Source: Chloroflexi bacterium UBA2235 (GTDB taxonomy: Bacteria; Chloroflexota; UBA11872; UBA12225). Taken from it: DNA of 7,311 nt. The stretch spans positions 4,103-11,413 of the forward strand of contig DDYL01000108.1 of NCBI GenBank assembly GCA_002347925.1. The letters are read 5' to 3'. Position 1 is the stretch's first letter; each line of letters opens with the position of its first letter. The position numbers and the translations under genes were made by a program. This document shows, piece after piece, positions 1 to 5,980 of the stretch. The notes beneath the pieces were generated by a model. The model had not been told where the DNA came from, made no database searches, and saw only the letters and a list, made by a program, of their open reading frames with translations.

Positions 1-1
1 G

Positions 2-262
2 GCGAGCCGCTTCGGACTTTCGCCACGCAAGGGGCGCATTGCCGTCGGGGCTGATGCCGATCTCACGCTAGTGGCCACGGATGAACACACCGTTCTGGCG
101 CAGTCGGACCTTCACTACCGGCACTTGCAGAGCCCGTACGTGGGTCGGTCCTTCACTGGACACGCCCGCCGAACGATCCTTCGTGGGATGACGGTTGCGA
201 TAGATGGCAAGCCGGTTGGTGACCCAAAGGGGCGGCTTGTGCGTCCCGCCACACACGCCTGA
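2..262 (+). CDS. allB: Allantoinase, C-terminal fragment (gene begins before the window)
   Basis: This is the last 86 residues of a cyclic amidohydrolase, open from the first bases of the window to a TGA at 260-262. The reading begins ASRFGLSPRKGRIAVGADAD, the closing segment of the amidohydrolase fold in which the small beta domain re-forms after the metal-binding barrel. It then carries YRHLQSPYVGR and an RRTILRGMTVAIDGK segment, which match the end of bacterial allantoinases better than dihydroorotases or D-hydantoinases. Allantoinase hydrolyses allantoin to allantoate in the cytoplasm. The metal ligands lie upstream of the window and cannot be checked. The next two genes act on the following intermediates, which supports the call. 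An ATG at 71 would give only a 63-residue internal product and is not a plausible start. The main alternative is another hydantoinase-like amidohydrolase. Confidence 0.
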   Translation, partial: ASRFGLSPRKGRIAVGADADLTLVATDEHTVLAQSDLHYRHLQSPYVGRSFTGHARRTILRGMTVAIDGKPVGDPKGRLVRPATHA

Positions 263-319
263 CGACGAATTGCCCGACATACCCGAAATTGCGGGAACCA
301 CACCCAAGGAGAAGAAGTC

Positions 320-1090
320 ATGGCCCTGCCACCGACCACACGCACATTCATTGGCGCGAGGCACGCAGTCATTACCCCTGAGAGTCATGTCAAGACCTCG
401 TTTCCCGGGTGGTCCGGTACGCGAACGATCGTGACAATCTCGCCTCATGTCGGGGCGGGCTTCGTCCAGTACATCTCGGAGATGACGGCAGGAGGGCACG
501 CGGCTCCGCCCCCGGTGGGGGTAGAACGATTTGTCTTCGTCCTTGAGGGACATGTGACCTTCCGCGCCGGGCATGACGTGCATGAACTCCATGAGGAGGC
601 ATTTGCGTTCGCCCCGTCGGGGACATTCACCGGAATGGACGCGGTGACCACCAGCCGGATATTCGTGCTTGACCGACGAGCAATCACCGCGCCGCACGGT
701 ACAGAACCGGCGTTCGTCGTGGTCGCGCGCCTGGACGAGATTGAGAAGCTGCCGTTTCTTGGTGATCCCCGTGCCCGGCTCCAGTCTCTCCTGCCAGACC
801 TGCCGGGTTTTGACATTGCCATGAATGTGTTCACGTTCGAACCGGGCGCGTGTCTACCCCTCGTGGAGAGCCATTACATGGAGCACGGGGTGATTTTCCT
901 TCAGGGCGGGGGCATCTACCGTCTGGAGGACCAGTGGTATCCGGTGCAACGCGAGGATCAGATGTGGATGGGACCGTTCTGCCCGCAGTGGTTCGCGGCG
1001 GTCGGGAACGAGCCTGCTCGGTACCTGTACTACAAGAACGGCAACCGCAATCCGCTCCTTGACCTGACAATCGCGCCCGGAGACGCTTGA
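320..1090 (+). CDS. allE: (S)-ureidoglycine aminohydrolase, bicupin
   Basis: A 256-residue protein of the YlbA/AllE/UGlyAH family, close to the usual length. The enzyme releases ammonia from (S)-ureidoglycine to give (S)-ureidoglycolate, following allantoate amidohydrolase in the pathway. It has two cupin domains: an N-terminal one at about residues 45-120 and a C-terminal catalytic one at about 165-245. In the C-terminal cupin, E183, H185 and H189 (in VESHYMEHG) and Q223 (in CPQWF) align with the Mn-binding Glu/His/His/Gln set known from the Arabidopsis enzyme. Y235 and K239 in YLYYK match its substrate-binding Tyr and Lys with the same spacing. The family stretch GGGIYRLEDQWYPV is also present. 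The ATG at 320 is preceded by AAGGAG at 306-311, eight bases away, which fixes the start. It lies 57 bases after allB and overlaps allC by one base, so it is probably in the same operon. It is cytoplasmic, with no signal peptide. Confidence 0.
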   Translation: MALPPTTRTFIGARHAVITPESHVKTSFPGWSGTRTIVTISPHVGAGFVQYISEMTAGGHAAPPPVGVERFVFVLEGHVTFRAGHDVHELHEEAFAFAPSGTFTGMDAVTTSRIFVLDRRAITAPHGTEPAFVVVARLDEIEKLPFLGDPRARLQSLLPDLPGFDIAMNVFTFEPGACLPLVESHYMEHGVIFLQGGGIYRLEDQWYPVQREDQMWMGPFCPQWFAAVGNEPARYLYYKNGNRNPLLDLTIAPGDA

Positions 1091-2424
1091 TGACTGATCG
1101 TGCCGCTTCACCCCAAGGCCAACGAACTGCAGGCAGTTCACCGGTTTTCGCTGACGCGAGGCAGGATCAGCTCGCGGTGGAGACTGGTCGCATTGGCATT
1201 GACGCGGGTCGAGTGCAGGCACAGTTGGCACACCTGGCAACGTTTACCGATGCGCCCCCTCCCGCCGTGACAAGAGTCCTCTGGACATCGACAGACCTGG
1301 CAGGGCGTGCGTACGTGACGACCCTCCTTGAAGAAGTTGGACTGGAACTGCGCACCGACGAGATCGGGACGATCTATGCCCGATGGACCGGGTCCGACCC
1401 CTCACTGCCTCCAGTGGCGACCGGGTCGCACGTGGACGCCATTCCGAATGCCGGACTGTACGACGGTTGCGTGGGGGTCATCGGGGCAATTGAAGCGGTG
1501 AGGGCTCTCCGGCACGCCGGTTTCGTACCGGCGCGGTCTATCGAGATCATCGTGTTCGCCAGTGAGGAACCGACGCGGTTTGGCGTTGGTTGCCTTGGCA
1601 GCCGACTGATGTCCGGTGCAATGTCACCAGACCAGGCGCGTTCCTTGCGAGATGGGGAAGGTCTCGGGGTCGAGGAGGCACGCCGTCAGGCAGGCTGGTC
1701 CGGGCCCTTGGAGAACGTCAGGATACCGGAGGGAACCTACCATGCCTTTCTGGAACTGCACATTGAGCAAGGTCCGGTGCTTGAGCGTCTTGGCCTGCCA
1801 ATCGGGGTGGTGACCGCGATCGCGGCGCCGGCGACGGTCCGGGCAGTGATCACGGGCGAGGGCGGACATGCCGGCGGCTTGCTGATGCCGGATCGACACG
1901 ATGCGTTGACTGCGTCTGCCGAACTGATCCTCTGCGTGGAAGCGGCCGCCCGTGGAACTGGAAGCATTGACACCGTCGGAACGGTCGGTCAGGTAGCGGT
2001 CTTCCCCGGGGCGGTGAATGGGGTTCCATCGGAGGTTCGGCTCTCCATGGATGTGCGCGACGTCGATGGCGCGAGGCGGGATGGTGTCCTTCGCCGGATA
2101 GGCGACGACGCTGCCGGGATTGCCTCGCGACGGGGGGTTCGGATAGACCTTGAGGTCGTAACCACCGACCTGCCAGAAACCATGGATCCTGGTTTGCGGG
2201 ATGTCTTGGAGGCCAGTGCGGCCGATGCTGGACTTGCTACCCACCAGTTGCCGAGCCGCGCCTATCACGATGCGTTGTTCATGCCTCGCATCTGTCCCAC
2301 GGCGATGGTTTTTGTGCCGTGCCGTGGTGGGGTAAGCCATCGGCCTGATGAGTTCACTGCCCCTGAAGAGGTCGCGAATGGCGTGCGCGTGCTTGCCCAT
2401 GCCTTGGCGAGGTTGTCTGGGTAG
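1090..2424 (+). CDS. allC: Allantoate amidohydrolase (M20 family)
   Basis: A 444-residue member of the M20 hydantoinase/carbamoylase subfamily. It hydrolyses allantoate to ureidoglycine, CO2 and ammonia using a bimetal centre. Numbering from the ATG at 1090, the probable metal ligands are H114 (GSHVDA), D125 (LYDG), E160 (second Glu of ASEEPTRFG), H224 (ELHIEQGP) and H417 (GVSHRPDEF). E159 is the likely general base. H260 in GGHAGG, N310 and R323 sit where this subfamily has its substrate-binding His/Asn/Arg. The dimerisation lid spans about residues 240-355. GGAG at 1079-1082 lies seven bases before the ATG, and the TGATG overlap with allE favours this start over the in-frame TTG at 1087. 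About 30 residues precede the usual family start, so a GTG at 1177 is possible. Alternatives are ureidoglycolate amidohydrolase or N-carbamoyl-amino-acid hydrolase. The neighbouring genes favour allantoate. Confidence 0.
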   Translation: MTDRAASPQGQRTAGSSPVFADARQDQLAVETGRIGIDAGRVQAQLAHLATFTDAPPPAVTRVLWTSTDLAGRAYVTTLLEEVGLELRTDEIGTIYARWTGSDPSLPPVATGSHVDAIPNAGLYDGCVGVIGAIEAVRALRHAGFVPARSIEIIVFASEEPTRFGVGCLGSRLMSGAMSPDQARSLRDGEGLGVEEARRQAGWSGPLENVRIPEGTYHAFLELHIEQGPVLERLGLPIGVVTAIAAPATVRAVITGEGGHAGGLLMPDRHDALTASAELILCVEAAARGTGSIDTVGTVGQVAVFPGAVNGVPSEVRLSMDVRDVDGARRDGVLRRIGDDAAGIASRRGVRIDLEVVTTDLPETMDPGLRDVLEASAADAGLATHQLPSRAYHDALFMPRICPTAMVFVPCRGGVSHRPDEFTAPEEVANGVRVLAHALARLSG

Positions 2425-2431
2425 GGGCGTA

Positions 2432-2463
2432 TTGCCGGTCGCGTAGCCTTTCCTCGCTATACT
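2432..2463 (+). promoter_or_regulatory. Weak promoter candidate for the transporter genes
   Basis: TATACT at 2458-2463 resembles a -10 box and lies about 80 bases before the lipoprotein ATG. The best upstream partner is TTGCCG at 2432-2437, but the 20-base spacer is longer than the usual 16-18, and there is no extended -10 TG. The hexamer stands out in GC-rich sequence, but this is only a guess from consensus. Confidence 0.
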
Positions 2464-2529
2464 CGCTGAAGTCGACTGCGCAGGGGGCGGGGAAGCAGTC
2501 AGCTGGCGCACCCAGTGGTTGTTTCACAT

Positions 2530-2536
2530 GGAGGAG
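2530..2536 (+). promoter_or_regulatory. Strong Shine-Dalgarno deciding the lipoprotein start
   Basis: GGAGGAG ends five bases before the ATG at 2542. This selects 2542 over the in-frame GTG at 2515, which would add nine residues in front of the charged signal-peptide N-region and has no comparable site. Confidence 0.
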
Positions 2537-2541
2537 TGGCG

Positions 2542-3681
2542 ATGAGAACACGGCGTAATCTGTTATTCGGGCTCGCAGCGTTGCCAATTCTGGCAGCATG
2601 CGGTGGTGAGGCGGCTCCGGCCGCGCCTGCAGCGAAGGCTGAACCAACCAAGGCACCGGCAGCTCCGGCGGCCGCAGCACCAACGACCGCACCTGCGGCT
2701 GCTGCTGCCCCAACCAAGGCCCCCGAGCCGACCGTAGCGGCCAAGGTGCTCAAGGTCGGCCTCGTGACTGACGTCGGCAAGGTCGACGACAAGAGCTTCA
2801 ACGAGTCTGCCTGGAATGGCGCCAAGGCTGGCGCGGCGGCGATCAAGGGTGAGTCGAAGTACGTCGAGACCCGGGATCCCAACGATTACAAGAAGAACAT
2901 CCAGCAGTTCGTCTCCGAGAAGTATGACGTGATCGTCACGGTCGGCTTCCTGCTTGGCGATGCGACGATTGAGGCGGCGAAGGCCAATCCGACCATCAAG
3001 TTCATCGGTGTTGACCAGTTCCAGGAGAAGCCGGTCGAGAACCTCGCCGGACTGATCTTCGAGGAGGACAAGGCCGGGTTCATGGTTGGTGCCCTTTCGG
3101 CGCTCGTCTCCAAGAGTGGCAAGGTCGGCGCGGTGCTTGCCACCGATGTCGTGCCACCCGTTTGGCGGTTCGGCGAGGGTTTCCGTGCCGGGGTCAAGTT
3201 CGCCAAGGCTGATGCCGATCTCCAGATCGTCTATCACAGTGATGTGGGACCGGAGAAGACCTTTGACGATCCCGAGTGGGGCAAGGCCACGGCGCTCTCC
3301 ATGGCCGACAAGGGTGTCGATGTGATCTTCGGTGCCGGTGGCAAGACCGGAAACGGGGCTCTCTACGGTGTCGCGGAACGCAAGGACAAGGGTGTGCTGG
3401 CGATCGGCGTTGATACCGACCAGTACCTCACAGTTCCGGAGGCGAAGGCCGTCCTGCTTTCAAGCGGGATGAAGATCATCGACCAGGGCGTCTCCGATCT
3501 GATCAAGGCAGTGGCCGACGGCAAGTTCAAGGGTGGGAACGTAAACGGCAAGGTTGGCCTTGCACCGTTCCATGATCTTGACTCCAAGGTCAGCGCCGAG
3601 GTGAAGACCAAGCTCGAGACCATCCGCAAGGACCTCGATGCCGGCACGCTCAAGACCAACGTCAAGCCGGCCAAGGGCTAG
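2542..3681 (+). CDS. BMP/PnrA-family nucleoside-type substrate-binding lipoprotein
   Basis: A 379-residue ABC-importer binding protein of the BMP (Med/PnrA/YufN) family, anchored outside the membrane by a lipid. It opens with MRTRRNLLFG, a short hydrophobic segment and the lipobox LAAC, making Cys20 the lipidated first residue. TRRNLL resembles a twin-arginine motif, so Tat export is possible. Residues 21-67 are an Ala/Pro/Thr-rich spacer with repeated PTKAP units. The BMP domain starts at about 70 with KVGLVTDVGKVDDKSFNESA. It keeps the family segments KYDVIVTVGF (127-136), ENLAGLIFEEDKAGFMVGAL, GAGGKTGNG (264-272), GVDTDQ (289-294) and SSGMKII (307-313). The aromatic/polar pocket residues F86, N87, D291 and K311 are consistent with purine nucleoside binding in characterised relatives. 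It heads the transporter genes, and the adjacent ureide genes suggest a purine-derived ligand, which is inference. Confidence 0.
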   Translation: MRTRRNLLFGLAALPILAACGGEAAPAAPAAKAEPTKAPAAPAAAAPTTAPAAAAAPTKAPEPTVAAKVLKVGLVTDVGKVDDKSFNESAWNGAKAGAAAIKGESKYVETRDPNDYKKNIQQFVSEKYDVIVTVGFLLGDATIEAAKANPTIKFIGVDQFQEKPVENLAGLIFEEDKAGFMVGALSALVSKSGKVGAVLATDVVPPVWRFGEGFRAGVKFAKADADLQIVYHSDVGPEKTFDDPEWGKATALSMADKGVDVIFGAGGKTGNGALYGVAERKDKGVLAIGVDTDQYLTVPEAKAVLLSSGMKIIDQGVSDLIKAVADGKFKGGNVNGKVGLAPFHDLDSKVSAEVKTKLETIRKDLDAGTLKTNVKPAKG

Positions 3682-3689
3682 GAACCGTT

Positions 3690-3721
3690 CCCGGCGATGG
3701 GTGGCTTCATGCATCGCCGGG
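3690..3721 (+). repeat. Stem-loop 1 after the lipoprotein gene
   Basis: A perfect 10-bp inverted repeat: 3690-3699 (CCCGGCGATG) pairs with 3712-3721 (CATCGCCGGG), leaving a 12-base loop. It starts eight bases after the lipoprotein stop codon. There is no T-tract after it, so it is not a classical terminator. It may protect the mRNA 3' end or act together with the second hairpin. Confidence 0.
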
Positions 3722-3739
3722 GCGCCTGTCTTGACACTT

Positions 3740-3778
3740 CCGGCACGGCGTCCCTCAACAGGGATGCCGTGCCGGTTT
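3740..3778 (+). terminator. Strong 16-bp hairpin (stem-loop 2), possible partial terminator
   Basis: 3740-3755 pairs with 3760-3775 over 16 bp, with one G-T wobble (3750/3765) and a four-base CAAC loop. The outer arm is CCGGCACGGC and its complement. Only TTT follows (3776-3778), so intrinsic termination may be partial. Between a binding-protein gene and its permease genes, such a structure commonly lets the binding protein be made in excess, by attenuation or by blocking 3' decay. The structure is seen directly; the role is inferred. Confidence 0.
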
Positions 3779-3803
3779 CATTGGCGGGGAAGGTGTCGTC
3801 ACG

Positions 3804-4940
3804 GTGACGCAGGCCGTCAGGACGCGATTGATCGGCGGGCTTATTCCGTCGCTTGCCATCGTGACGGCGCTGCTCATCGGAGGCGTCATCATCTGGGCGT
3901 CGGGCCCGAGGCTTGACGGCCCATGGTTCGGGATCTGGTTTGTCGTCGAGGCGTATCAGGCCTTGGTCGAGGGCGCGTTCGGGTCACGTGCTTCAACCAT
4001 TGACACGGTCCTCAGAACGGTTCCCTACCTCTTCACGGGACTGGCCGTCATGGTCGGGTTCCGCGGAGGGATGTTCAACATTGGTGCCGAGGGACAGTTG
4101 GCGGTCGGCGCACTTGCAAGTGCGTGGGTCGGCTTTTCGGTCACCTCACTGCCGCTGATCATCCACTTGCCACTTGTTCTCCTTACTGGCTGCCTCGCAG
4201 GTGCCATTTGGGGAGGGATTGCTGGCCTGCTGAAGGCGCGAACGGGAGCGCACGAGGTCATCACGACCATCATGCTCAATTACGTCGGAGGGCAACTCGC
4301 GGCGTATCTGCTGAACGGGGTGTTGCGCGATCGATCGCCCCTGAACGTGATCGCACAGACTCCAAAGGTGGCCGAGACGGCACGGCTGCCTGATCTCATT
4401 CCTGGCCTCCACAGTGGGGTGATCCTCGTCATCGGTGTCGCGGTGCTGGTGTGGTTTGTCCTTTGGAAGACGACCACGGGCTTTGAACTCAGGATGGTGG
4501 GGATCAATCCGGATGCAGCCTCCTACGCGGGCGTGAACGTGGTTCGGCGCATGACGTGGGCGATGGGCGTATCGGGACTGCTCGCTGGTCTGGCGGGAGC
4601 CGTTCAGGTTGCCGGGGTGAACTACCGGAGCACGCTTGGGTTCAACGTGGGATACGGGTTCGACAGCATTGCCATCGCGTTGCTGGGAAGGAACACCGTA
4701 TCCGGGGTGGTCCTGTCATCGATCCTGTTCGCCGCGCTGCGAACGGGTGCGACGAAGTTGCAATTTCGGACCCAGATATCGACGGACATTATTTCCGTGA
4801 TCCAGGCGCTGGTCCTCCTCATGATCGCGGCTGACCAGATCATCAGGTGGATCTACCGCATTGGTCCGGCGCAACCCGAAGCCGTTGCGGACGCGACCTC
4901 GACCGCCGCACCGGTGGCAAGTTCGGAGAGTGGCCGGTGA
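3804..4940 (+). CDS. ABC importer permease 1, nucleoside (YufP/NupP-like, BPD_transp_2)
   Basis: A 378-residue integral membrane protein with roughly eight to ten hydrophobic helices. The first is at about residues 9-32; others are near 98-145, 150-172, 203-222, 251-272, 283-312 and 327-347. Family markers are GFRGGMFNIGAEGQLAVGAL (86-105), ARTGAHEVITTIMLNYVGG (145-163) and the cytoplasmic stretch GINPDAASYAGVNVVRRM (233-250), which probably contacts the ATPase. These place it in the branched-chain/ribose-type permease superfamily, in the nucleoside branch paired with BMP binding proteins. The C-terminal 25 residues are Ala/Pro/Thr-rich and probably disordered. The GTG start at 3804 is preceded by GGGGAAGG at 3786-3793, ten bases away. 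The frame runs to a TGA that overlaps the next gene. It presumably forms a heterodimeric pore with permease 2. Confidence 0.
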   Translation: MTQAVRTRLIGGLIPSLAIVTALLIGGVIIWASGPRLDGPWFGIWFVVEAYQALVEGAFGSRASTIDTVLRTVPYLFTGLAVMVGFRGGMFNIGAEGQLAVGALASAWVGFSVTSLPLIIHLPLVLLTGCLAGAIWGGIAGLLKARTGAHEVITTIMLNYVGGQLAAYLLNGVLRDRSPLNVIAQTPKVAETARLPDLIPGLHSGVILVIGVAVLVWFVLWKTTTGFELRMVGINPDAASYAGVNVVRRMTWAMGVSGLLAGLAGAVQVAGVNYRSTLGFNVGYGFDSIAIALLGRNTVSGVVLSSILFAALRTGATKLQFRTQISTDIISVIQALVLLMIAADQIIRWIYRIGPAQPEAVADATSTAAPVASSESGR

Positions 4941-5938
4941 CCCGCGGCCGGTTCGCTTTCATTATCGGGTGCATAGGCATGCTCGTCGGGGGCGCTGAGG
5001 TATTGCGGTCGCCGGATGTCTCGGCATCCATCGTCGCGGCGAGCATGCTGGCGACAATGCTGCGTTTCGCGACACCGCTGACGCTTGGTGCCCTTGCCGG
5101 TCTGCTTTGCGAACGGAGTGGGGTAGCCAATATCGCCATTGAGGGCATGATGCTATCGGCGGCGTTCGGGGCGTTCCTTGGGGCCGCTGCTACCAAGAAC
5201 CTCCTGATCGGTGTACTGGCGGGCATGGCGGTCGGCGTGGCGATGGCAACCCTTCACGCTTGGCTTTCGGTCTCACTACGGGTGGACCAGATTGTGAGTG
5301 GCACCGTGATCAACATCATGGCTGCCGGCATTACCGGGTTCCTCTCGACAGAAGTGGTGCGTCGTCAGGCACTGGTTGGGGCTGGCTTGTTGCCGGCACT
5401 GCGGATACCTGTGCTTGCCGACTTGCCGGTAGTCGGGCCAGTCTTCCAGCAGCAACCCATTGCGTGGGTGTCGCTTTTGCTTGTGCCAATAACGCATCTG
5501 GTGATCTTCCACACGCCGTGGGGGTTGCGCCTTCGGTCGGTTGGGGAATTACCTCGGGCCGCGCACGCGGCTGGGATCAATGTCATTCGAACCCGGTACA
5601 CCGCAGTGATGATCGGGGGGGCGATTGCCGGCATTGGAGGCGCGTATTTCACGTTGGAATCGGTCCCGGCATTCGAGCCGCTCATGACCAATGGCCGGGG
5701 GTTCATTGCCTTGGCAGCGCTGATCTTCGGCGGATGGACACCGGCGGGTGCGTGGGCCGCGTCGTTGCTGTTCGGGGCGGCGAATGCCTTGCATATCAAT
5801 GCCCAGCAATTCGGAATCCCCGTTCCCGCCCAGATCGTTGGGATGTTTCCGTATCTGCTCACGATTGTCATCCTTGCTGGCGTGATTGGACGTGTCAGTC
5901 CGCCCGCGGCTGTCGGCACCCCGTATGAGGCGGACTGA
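4937..5938 (+). CDS. ABC importer permease 2, nucleoside (YufQ/NupQ-like, BPD_transp_2)
   Basis: A 333-residue membrane protein, the second half of the transporter pore. Recognisable segments are LRFATPLTLGALAGLLCERS (42-61), GVANIAIEGMML (62-73), RVDQIVSGTVINIMAAGITG (115-134), the coupling region LRSVGELPRAAHAAGINVIR (199-218), and GFIALAALIFGGWTPAGAWA (255-274). All fit COG1079-type nucleoside permeases. It has about eight to ten hydrophobic helices, beginning at residues 6-22. The GTG at 4937 overlaps the permease 1 stop (GTGA) and has GGAG at 4925-4928 eight bases before it. This is preferred to an in-frame ATG at 4847, which would overlap permease 1 by 94 bases and add a charged, non-family N-terminus. 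The overlap implies translational coupling, suiting a 1:1 heterodimer. Confidence 0.
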   Translation: MTRGRFAFIIGCIGMLVGGAEVLRSPDVSASIVAASMLATMLRFATPLTLGALAGLLCERSGVANIAIEGMMLSAAFGAFLGAAATKNLLIGVLAGMAVGVAMATLHAWLSVSLRVDQIVSGTVINIMAAGITGFLSTEVVRRQALVGAGLLPALRIPVLADLPVVGPVFQQQPIAWVSLLLVPITHLVIFHTPWGLRLRSVGELPRAAHAAGINVIRTRYTAVMIGGAIAGIGGAYFTLESVPAFEPLMTNGRGFIALAALIFGGWTPAGAWAASLLFGAANALHINAQQFGIPVPAQIVGMFPYLLTIVILAGVIGRVSPPAAVGTPYEAD

Positions 5939-5980
5939 GATGTGGGCTCGGGGACGCACGATCTCAAGGCGGGGCTGGCC

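Larger units (their letters stand above)
2425..2541 (+). other. Intergenic gap between the ureide genes and the transporter
   Basis: 117 bases without a gene. I see no clear terminator after allC. The gap contains a TATACT hexamer and a 6-bp inverted repeat (GACTGC at 2474-2479, GCAGTC at 2495-2500), then the Shine-Dalgarno of the lipoprotein gene. It is wide enough for separate transcription of the transporter, but read-through from allC is equally possible. Confidence 0.

Noticed and set aside
68..697. 209-codon reverse-strand open frame
   Set aside because: It lies antisense to allB and allE, whose + strand frames show clear family motifs. Its translation has low-complexity, Arg-rich composition typical of a GC-rich shadow frame.
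1624..2511. 295-codon reverse-strand open frame opposite allC
   Set aside because: It has no recognisable domain and covers the conserved catalytic region of allC on the other strand. Long antisense frames are expected at this GC content.
2425..2541. Purine riboswitch upstream of the transporter
   Set aside because: I looked for the conserved pyrimidine-rich junctions and kissing loops of the purine aptamer and found nothing resembling them.
2623..2742. Repetitive GC-rich DNA in the lipoprotein gene as a possible tandem repeat element
   Set aside because: It encodes the in-frame Ala/Pro/Thr spacer of the lipoprotein. The repeats are irregular at DNA level and are explained by protein composition.
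3797..3809. Near-palindrome CGTCAC-G-GTGACG over the permease 1 start codon
   Set aside because: The arms are six bases with a single-base centre, so it cannot form a useful hairpin. One short palindrome of this size can occur by chance in GC-rich DNA.
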